Shown here in pieces: positions 14,635 through 19,423 of a stretch of 19,423 nucleotides of DNA (position 1 is its first letter; the number at the start of each line of letters is the position of its first letter). A program made the position numbers and the translations under genes. The DNA lies in assembly GCA_020846575.1 (NCBI GenBank), contig JADLDQ010000080.1, positions 1-19,423 of the forward strand. The letters run 5' to 3'. Under the pieces are notes generated by a model. The model was not told the DNA's origin. It did not search any database and worked only from the letters and a program-made list of their open reading frames with translations. The stretch comes from Burkholderiales bacterium. Lineage in GTDB: Bacteria > Pseudomonadota > Gammaproteobacteria > Burkholderiales > SG8-39.

Positions 14635-15606
14635 CTACTGCGGCCCGACGCCGGCGATGTCGATGATCCTCTTCCAGCGCACGGATTCGCTCTTGAGCAT
14701 GGCGGCAAATTCCGCGCGGCTGTTCCCGATCGCGATCGTGCCCTGCTCGGCGTAGCGCTTGCGCACCGTCGCATCGGTGAGGGCGACCTGCACCGCGGAC
14801 TGCAGTCGATCGAGGATGGCGCTCGCGGTACCCGCGGGCGCCACGAACCCCCACCAGTTGCCGGTCTGCAGCTCCTCGAAGCCGGCTTCCTTCGTGGTCG
14901 GCACCTCGGGCATCGTTGAGAGCCGTTCCAGCATCGCGACGGCCAGCGGCTTCACCTTCCCGCCGCGCAGCGCGTTGGCGATCGGCGCAGGCGGCGTGAA
15001 GTACACCTGCACCTCGTTCTGCAGCAGCGCGAGCACCGCCGGTGGCGACCCCTTGAAGGGCACGTGAACCATCTTGACGCCGGCGAGGTGGGAGAAGAAC
15101 TCCGCGGCGAGGTGCGCCGGGGTGCCGGTGCCGGGCGAGCCGTAGTTCAGCCTGCCCGGATTCGCCCTCGCGTACTCCGCCAGCGCCCGCAGCGAGTTCG
15201 CCGGCACCGCGGTATTCACCGCGACCACCGACGGCGAGTTGGACACCACGGTGATCGGCGCGAACGCCTTCAACGGGTCGAAACCCATGTCCCGGTAGAG
15301 GAAAGGGTTGATGACGAAGTTGTTCGACGCTCCCAGAAGGAGCGTATAGCCGTCGGGCGCGGCGCGCGCCACGTCGGCGGCGCCGATGTTGCCGCTCGCG
15401 CCGGCCTTGTTGTCGATGACGAAACGCAGCCCGAACCGCGTCTCGAGCACCGGCATGAGGGGCCGAAAAGTGGTGTCGCCGCCCCCGCCGGCGGCGTACG
15501 GAACGACGAGCCGGATCGGCTTCTCCGGCCACTCACCCGTGGCAGCGGCGCTCGCCAGCAGCAGCGCGGCGGCGAGCACCGGCTTCGCAAGCTTCCTGAA
15601 GTTCAT
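14635..15606 (-). CDS. Bug/TctC-family substrate-binding protein (receptor 5)
   Basis: The 323-residue periplasmic receptor has a signal peptide of about 23 residues, then WPEKPIRLVVPYAAGG, the ligand loop GGGGDTTFR, VIDNKAGASGN, APDGYTLLLG, YGSPGTGTPAHLAAEFF, VHVPFKG and VPTTKEAGFEELQ. GGAGGAGG four bases before ATG 15606 is the strongest ribosome binding site among the receptors. The frame is open further upstream but that part looks noncoding. The stop lies 11 bases before the amidase start, so the two are surely cotranscribed. It diverges from the carboxylesterase/ABC cassette. The ligand may be an amide- or carbamoyl-bearing acid, judged only from the partner enzyme. Confidence 0.94.
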   Translation of the reverse strand: MNFRKLAKPVLAAALLLASAAATGEWPEKPIRLVVPYAAGGGGDTTFRPLMPVLETRFGLRFVIDNKAGASGNIGAADVARAAPDGYTLLLGASNNFVINPFLYRDMGFDPLKAFAPITVVSNSPSVVAVNTAVPANSLRALAEYARANPGRLNYGSPGTGTPAHLAAEFFSHLAGVKMVHVPFKGSPPAVLALLQNEVQVYFTPPAPIANALRGGKVKPLAVAMLERLSTMPEVPTTKEAGFEELQTGNWWGFVAPAGTASAILDRLQSAVQVALTDATVRKRYAEQGTIAIGNSRAEFAAMLKSESVRWKRIIDIAGVGPQ

Positions 15607-15804
15607 TGGCCTCCTCCAGTCCGGTCCATGCGACGGGCACATCGTAGCGCCGGTCGCGCCGCCGGTCCATGGGCGAGGTCTTGCGCCCGATTCGTGAGAG
15701 CGGGTCATCAATCGCCGCGAAGCAGCCTGCCCCGAGCTGTGGAAACCCATCGAGGGACAGGAAGGTTGATCGGCAGCGCTCGCACGGCGCGCCGGCGGCG
15801 CGGC

Positions 15805-15830
15805 TGCCCAGGTGCCCAGGTGCCCAGGTG
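15805..15830. repeat. Tandem TGCCCAGG x3.25
   Basis: The eight-base unit TGCCCAGG occurs three times in perfect tandem at 15805-15812, 15813-15820 and 15821-15828, plus two further matching bases. It lies in the divergent region between receptor 5 and the esterase. It may be a slippage-prone tract or repeated binding site. Confidence 0.9.
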
Positions 15831-15893
15831 CTTCCACCGCTGCATCTCGATGGCGCCTGCAGGTGCTGCGCCCTGCGTGCCCGCCGGTGGCGC

Positions 15894-15921
15894 TTGCGGG
15901 AGAAAAATGAATTGGGATACA
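15894..15921 (+). promoter_or_regulatory. Candidate sigma-70-like promoter for esterase-ABC operon
   Basis: TTGCGG (15894-15899) and GATACA (15916-15921) are separated by 16 bases in the only AT-richer segment before the esterase start at 15957. Each hexamer matches consensus at three positions, so the call is tentative. Confidence 0.3.
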
Positions 15922-15956
15922 TTGGTCGCGCCGCTTCATTCCAAAGCGAGGTACCG

Positions 15957-17435
15957 ATGAGCACCGAACCGATCGCCCGCACGTCGTTCGGCGTCTTGCG
16001 CGGTGTTGTCGAAGCCGGCGTCTGCATGTTCCGCGGTGTGCCGTACGCGGCTGCACCCGTTGGCGCGCAGCGCTTCGCGATGCCGCAGTCGCCGCGGTCC
16101 TGGAGCGGCGAGCGTGACGCGACGCGCGACGGCCCGATCCCGCCGCAGCCGCCCTCGCGCCTGCGTGCCGCGATGGGAGACTTCGATCTGCCGCAGTCCG
16201 AGGACTGCCTGACGCTCACGATCGCGACGCCGGCGGCCGACGGCGCCCGGCGCCCGGTGCTCGTCTGGTTTCATGGCGGCGCGTTCTGGACCGGCGCGGG
16301 TTCGCTGTCGTGGTACTCCGGCGCGCCGATGGCGCGCCATGGCGACGTGGTGGTCGTCGGTGTCAACTACCGGCTCGGCGCGCTCGGCTTCATGCATCTG
16401 CCCGGCATCGCACCGCCGAATCTGGGCCTGTATGACCAGTTCGCCGCGCTCGACTGGGTGGGGGAGCAGATCGCCGCCTTCGGAGGCGATCCGGACAACG
16501 TGACGGTCTTCGGGCAGTCGGCGGGCGGCCTGTCGGTGCTCGCCATGCTCGCCTCGCCTCGGGCGCGGTCGCGCTTTCGCCGCGCGATCGTGCACAGCGC
16601 GCCGTTCGGCCGCTCGCTGCGTTCGCGAGCCGACGCCGCCGCCATCGGCGAGGCGATGCAGCGCGAGCTCGGCATCAGCGGCGCGGCGGACTGGCGCGAG
16701 GTGCCGGCCGAGCGGATCAACACCGCGCAGGTCGCGGTCGCGCGCTCGATGGCCGTATTCGCGAACACCACCCCGCCCTTCATGCCGGTCGCCGATCACG
16801 AACTGCTGGGCGACGATGTCGTCGGTGCGGCGCTGGCCGGCGCCGCGGAACGCGACCTGATCATCGGCTACACGCACGACGAGATGGCGGCATTCTTCGC
16901 GCCGCTGCCCGAGATGGCGAGCGCTTCCGAGCATGCGCTGCGCGGCGTATTTGCCGGCCACTTCGGCGCCGCCGCCGGCGATGCGATCGCCGAGTACCGG
17001 CAGCGCGCGCGCCTGCCCGGGGCCGGCGGGCTGCTGGGGGCGATGCTCGGCGACGCCTCGTTCGCCGGCGGCGTCTACGCGTTCGCCGAGCGGCTCGCGG
17101 CGCTCGATCGACCGGCGCGCGTGTTCCGCTTCGATTTCGCAGCGCCGGGCAACGCGTTCGGCGCCTGCCACTGCATCGAACTGCCGTTCGTGTTCGATAC
17201 GCTCGCCGACTGGGACGCGCCGATGCTCGCCGGCGCCGATCGCGAGGGAGCGGCACGGCTGGCCGCGGCGGTGCGCGATGCGTGGATCGCGTTCGCGCGC
17301 ACGGGCGAGCCGACCCATCCCGGGCTGCCCAGCTGGCCGCGGCACGGCGCCGCCGGCGAGACGCTGCTCCTCGACGCACCCTGCCGGGTCACCGGCGATC
17401 CCGCGGGCCGGCGCCGCTGGCGCTACTGGCCGTAG
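15957..17435 (+). CDS. Type-B carboxylesterase (para-nitrobenzyl esterase-like)
   Basis: The 492-residue product is a carboxylesterase/lipase type-B family member. It opens with the characteristic GVLRGVVEAGVCMFRGVPYAAAP, then SEDCLTLTI (81-89), the oxyanion hole HGGAF (106-110), VNYRLGALGF, the nucleophile G186-Q-S188-A-G190, an acidic partner E309 in GYTHDEMAAFF, and the base H405 in GACHCIELPFVF. Length is normal. GAGG six bases before ATG 15957 supports the start. No signal peptide is present, so it is cytoplasmic. It is followed after 13 bases by an ABC ATPase and then a binding protein and permease, so it probably cleaves an ester brought in by that importer. The ester itself is unknown. 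Confidence 0.93.
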   Translation: MSTEPIARTSFGVLRGVVEAGVCMFRGVPYAAAPVGAQRFAMPQSPRSWSGERDATRDGPIPPQPPSRLRAAMGDFDLPQSEDCLTLTIATPAADGARRPVLVWFHGGAFWTGAGSLSWYSGAPMARHGDVVVVGVNYRLGALGFMHLPGIAPPNLGLYDQFAALDWVGEQIAAFGGDPDNVTVFGQSAGGLSVLAMLASPRARSRFRRAIVHSAPFGRSLRSRADAAAIGEAMQRELGISGAADWREVPAERINTAQVAVARSMAVFANTTPPFMPVADHELLGDDVVGAALAGAAERDLIIGYTHDEMAAFFAPLPEMASASEHALRGVFAGHFGAAAGDAIAEYRQRARLPGAGGLLGAMLGDASFAGGVYAFAERLAALDRPARVFRFDFAAPGNAFGACHCIELPFVFDTLADWDAPMLAGADREGAARLAAAVRDAWIAFARTGEPTHPGLPSWPRHGAAGETLLLDAPCRVTGDPAGRRRWRYWP

Positions 17436-17448
17436 CGCGGCCCACGCG

Positions 17449-18234
17449 ATGGCTGCTGCAATCGTCTTCGAGGGCGTGCGGCTTGCATTCGGCCGCGAGC
17501 CCATCTACGAGCGGCTGGACTTCAGCGTCGGGCGCGGCGAATTCGTCTGCCTTCTCGGCCCCTCGGGCTGCGGCAAGTCGACGGCGCTGCGCCTGATCGG
17601 CGACCTGATCGAGCCCGACGGCGGCGCGGTGCGGGTCGGCGGCCGAGCGCCGCGCGATGCGTGGGGCGAGGTTGCCTTCGTCTTTCAGTCGCCGCGGCTC
17701 GCCTCCTGGCGAAACGCGCTGGACAACGTGCTGCTCGGCGCGCAGCTGCGATTCGGCGCCGCCGAGGCGCGCCGGCGCGAACCGCGGGCGCGCGAGCTGC
17801 TCGCTCTGGTGGGCCTGACCGAGGCGGCGTCCAAGTACCCGTCGATGCTCTCGGGCGGCGAGCGCCAGCGCGTTGCGATCGCACGCGCGCTCGTCGTCGA
17901 GCCGTCGATCGTGCTGATGGACGAACCATTCTCAGCGCTCGACCCCAACACCCGGCGCCGGCTGCGCGCCGAGATCGAGCGCATCTGGCAGCGCACCGGC
18001 CGCACGGTGTTGTTCGTCACGCACGACATCGACGAGGCGCTGACGCTCGCCGACCGCATCGTGCTGCTGTCCAACAAGCCCACGCGCGTGCTCGAGATCG
18101 TCAGTGTCGGCACGCCGCGGCCGCGCCGTCCGGCCGAAGAACCGCGACTCACCGCGCTGCGCGAGCGGCTGCACGCGCTGTTCCGCTCCATAGAATCGTC
18201 TTCCGAAATCCCTTCACAGGAGGCTGAACCATGA
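17449..18234 (+). CDS. ABC transporter ATPase, nitrate/sulfonate/taurine (SsuB/TauB) type
   Basis: The 261-residue protein is a single ABC nucleotide-binding domain. Walker A is G37-PSGCGKST45, the Q-loop is FQSPRLASWRN with Q80, the signature is LSGGERQ (134-140), Walker B is IVLMDEP with D158 and catalytic E159, and the switch His is H192 in FVTHDIDEAL. The Q-loop ending in ...WRNALDNV and the C-terminal layout fit the SsuB/TauB/NrtD class. It energises a cytoplasmic-membrane importer with the downstream binding protein and permease. The start codon follows the esterase stop by 13 bases but has no good ribosome binding site, suggesting translational coupling. Its stop overlaps the next ATG (ATGA). 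Confidence 0.94.
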   Translation: MAAAIVFEGVRLAFGREPIYERLDFSVGRGEFVCLLGPSGCGKSTALRLIGDLIEPDGGAVRVGGRAPRDAWGEVAFVFQSPRLASWRNALDNVLLGAQLRFGAAEARRREPRARELLALVGLTEAASKYPSMLSGGERQRVAIARALVVEPSIVLMDEPFSALDPNTRRRLRAEIERIWQRTGRTVLFVTHDIDEALTLADRIVLLSNKPTRVLEIVSVGTPRPRRPAEEPRLTALRERLHALFRSIESSSEIPSQEAEP

Positions 18235-19217
18235 AGCGTCGAGAGTTCCTGAGCGCCGCCGCAGTGCCCGCGCTGCTTGCTGCCGTGCCGATTCGCGCGC
18301 GGGCGAAGCAGAAGGTCACCTATGCGCATCTGCTCGACCCGGGGTACGACGCGGTGCTCTGGCCGATCCGTAACGGCAAAGTGAAATCGGACCTGATCGA
18401 CCTCGAGGACACCGGCCTGTTGATCCCCCAGCTGCTGCAGGCGACCGCGACGAAGCAGTACGACGTCATCATGACCGCGGTGATCAGCGTGCCCGCCGCG
18501 CTCGCCCGCGGTCTGGAGCTGCGCATCCTGTCCTCCGCGCTGGAGATGTCCCCGGCGGGCGAGGGCAGCGGCGTCTGGGTGAGAAAGGGCAGCCCGCTGC
18601 GCAGCGGCGCGGATCTGAAGGGCCGCACCCTCGGCTCGTACGGCCTGCGTTCCACGGGCTACATGTTCGTGCGCGAGGCGCTGCGCCGCGAGTTCGGTCT
18701 GAACATGACGCTGGAGGGCGGCGACGTGCGGCAGGTCGAGGTGCAGGCGCCGAACCTGCCGGCCGCGCTCGCCACCGGGCAGGTCAATGCCGCGACGCTG
18801 ATTCACAGCCAGTCGTGGCGTGCCCTGCAGTCGGGCGAGTTCGTCAACGTCTGCGAAACCGGCAAGATCCTCAACGCGGCGTACGGGCAACTGACCGCGG
18901 CGATCAACGTGTCGTATCCGGACAAGCTCGCGGCGCAACCCGACGCGTTCCGCGAGTTCAACCGGATGCTGAAGGCTTCGGCCGGCTACGCGCTGTCGCA
19001 CCGCGACGAGGTGTTCGGCGCCATGGCCAGGCAGGCCAACATCGATCGCAAGTTCTTCGACTGGTGGTTCGACCGGGTCAATTCGACGCCCGAAGTGTTC
19101 GGCGACAGGCACGCGAAGGCGGTTCACACGGCATGGACCATCGCGCGCGCGATGGGGATGGTGCCGAGCGTGCCGGACGTGGGCGCGCTCACCTGGGACA
19201 AGACGCTGCGCGCGTGA
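18231..19217 (+). CDS. ABC transporter substrate-binding protein, SsuA/THI5-like, with twin-arginine signal
   Basis: The 328-residue product begins MKRREFLSAAAVPALLAA, a twin-arginine (Tat) type signal with RREFL followed by a hydrophobic stretch and a likely cut near ARA (residue 25). The mature protein has the two-lobe pattern of SsuA/NMT1-type binding proteins: an early segment with DVIMTAVISVPAALARG, then SGVWVRKGSPLRSGADLKGRTLG and NLPAALATGQVNAATL. AGGAGG lies six bases before ATG 18231, and the gene overlaps the ATPase stop by four bases. Tat export implies folding in the cytoplasm before release, unusual but known for this class. Likely ligands are organosulfonates, aromatic acids, pyrimidine-like compounds or the esterase's substrate. 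Sequence alone does not choose. Confidence 0.9.
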   Translation: MKRREFLSAAAVPALLAAVPIRARAKQKVTYAHLLDPGYDAVLWPIRNGKVKSDLIDLEDTGLLIPQLLQATATKQYDVIMTAVISVPAALARGLELRILSSALEMSPAGEGSGVWVRKGSPLRSGADLKGRTLGSYGLRSTGYMFVREALRREFGLNMTLEGGDVRQVEVQAPNLPAALATGQVNAATLIHSQSWRALQSGEFVNVCETGKILNAAYGQLTAAINVSYPDKLAAQPDAFREFNRMLKASAGYALSHRDEVFGAMARQANIDRKFFDWWFDRVNSTPEVFGDRHAKAVHTAWTIARAMGMVPSVPDVGALTWDKTLRA

Positions 19218-19221
19218 GCGC

Positions 19222-19423
19222 TTGAGCAGCACGCCAGTCGCCCGCGCGGCGGGCGCCGGCCCGCGCAACCGGCCCGTGCCGTCGCGCGCCGCGCGACGCA
19301 TGGTCGCCGCGGCCTTCCTCCTCGCGCTCGCCGCGGCCTGGCTCGCATCGGCCGGACGCGTTCCGGCCTACCTGCTGCCGCCGCCGGCCGACGTCGGCCG
19401 CGCGATGCTCTCGTTTTTCACGA
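19222..19423 (+). CDS. ABC transporter permease, SsuC/TauC type (partial, runs off right edge)
   Basis: The frame is open to the window end and contains MVAAAFLLALAAAWLASAG, a first transmembrane helix, followed by the family hallmark YLLPPPADVGRAMLSFF (compare LPSPxxVxxAxxxL in SsuC and TauC). The start is uncertain: TTG 19222 lies four bases after the binding-protein stop and would add an Arg/Pro-rich cytoplasmic tail, while ATG 19300 would start directly at the helix. Neither has a clear ribosome binding site. It completes the importer cassette begun by the ATPase and binding protein. Confidence 0.82.
   Translation, partial: MSSTPVARAAGAGPRNRPVPSRAARRMVAAAFLLALAAAWLASAGRVPAYLLPPPADVGRAMLSFFT

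Larger units (their letters stand above)
15607..15956. other. Divergent intergenic region, no gene seen
   Basis: The 350 bases between receptor 5 and the carboxylesterase hold the ribosome binding sites of both genes, a triple eight-base repeat and a candidate promoter for the esterase. Frames that extend the neighbouring genes into this region have no family resemblance. I find no regulator gene and no clear long operator palindrome. Confidence 0.55.

Noticed and set aside
17685..19301. 538-codon minus-strand open frame opposite the ABC ATPase and binding protein
   Set aside because: It overlaps two clear, motif-bearing genes on the other strand and shows no family resemblance or ribosome binding site.
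1..19423. CRISPR array, tRNA, rRNA, insertion sequence or phage attachment site
   Set aside because: No regularly spaced repeats, cloverleaf-like segments, rRNA signatures, transposase motifs or integrase genes were seen on either strand.

Overview
This is a high-GC bacterial window whose gene content points to a betaproteobacterium of the order Burkholderiales. The main clue is five separate Bug/TctC-type periplasmic solute receptors within about 15 kb, an expansion typical of Bordetella, Cupriavidus and Polaromonas-like bacteria. No rRNA, tRNA, CRISPR array, transposase or phage gene was seen. The organism assignment is inferred from gene families, not from a marker gene.

Layout. At 1-532 there is no intact gene: an open frame enters from the left edge, followed by a decayed EAL-domain tail. 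At 533-3973 (minus strand) lie two Bug receptors flanking a stand-alone RlmK-like rRNA methyltransferase. At 4217-7454 (plus) a third Bug receptor is followed by a single-subunit molybdopterin/[4Fe-4S] enzyme, with a perfect FNR/ANR-type box (4147-4160) upstream. At 7770-8429 (minus) is a MntA/HepT toxin-antitoxin pair whose toxin is frameshifted just before its active site. At 8708-11345 (minus) a tightly overlapping trio encodes a beta-keto acid cleavage enzyme (BKACE) and the large and small subunits of an aconitase/isopropylmalate-isomerase-type hydro-lyase. At 11529-13501 (minus) come an alpha/beta hydrolase and a fourth Bug receptor. At 13694-15606 (minus) come a nitrilase-superfamily amidase and a fifth Bug receptor. 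At 15957-19423 (plus) a type-B carboxylesterase leads an SsuB/SsuA/SsuC-like ABC importer that runs off the right edge.

How it fits together. The window reads as a chain of small catabolic cassettes, each pairing a periplasmic receptor or importer with one or a few enzymes acting on carboxylates, esters, amides or keto acids. In three cases the Bug gene comes first and the enzyme second. None of the Bug receptors has TctA/TctB membrane genes beside it, so they must share a transporter encoded elsewhere or act as sensors or scavengers. Two near-identical FNR-type palindromes, one before the Bug/molybdoenzyme pair and one in the last codons of the alpha/beta hydrolase upstream of the BKACE/hydro-lyase operon, suggest that both cassettes are induced at low oxygen. 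The strongest candidate for an undescribed pathway is the BKACE + two-subunit hydro-lyase operon, possibly extended by the upstream hydrolase and Bug receptor.
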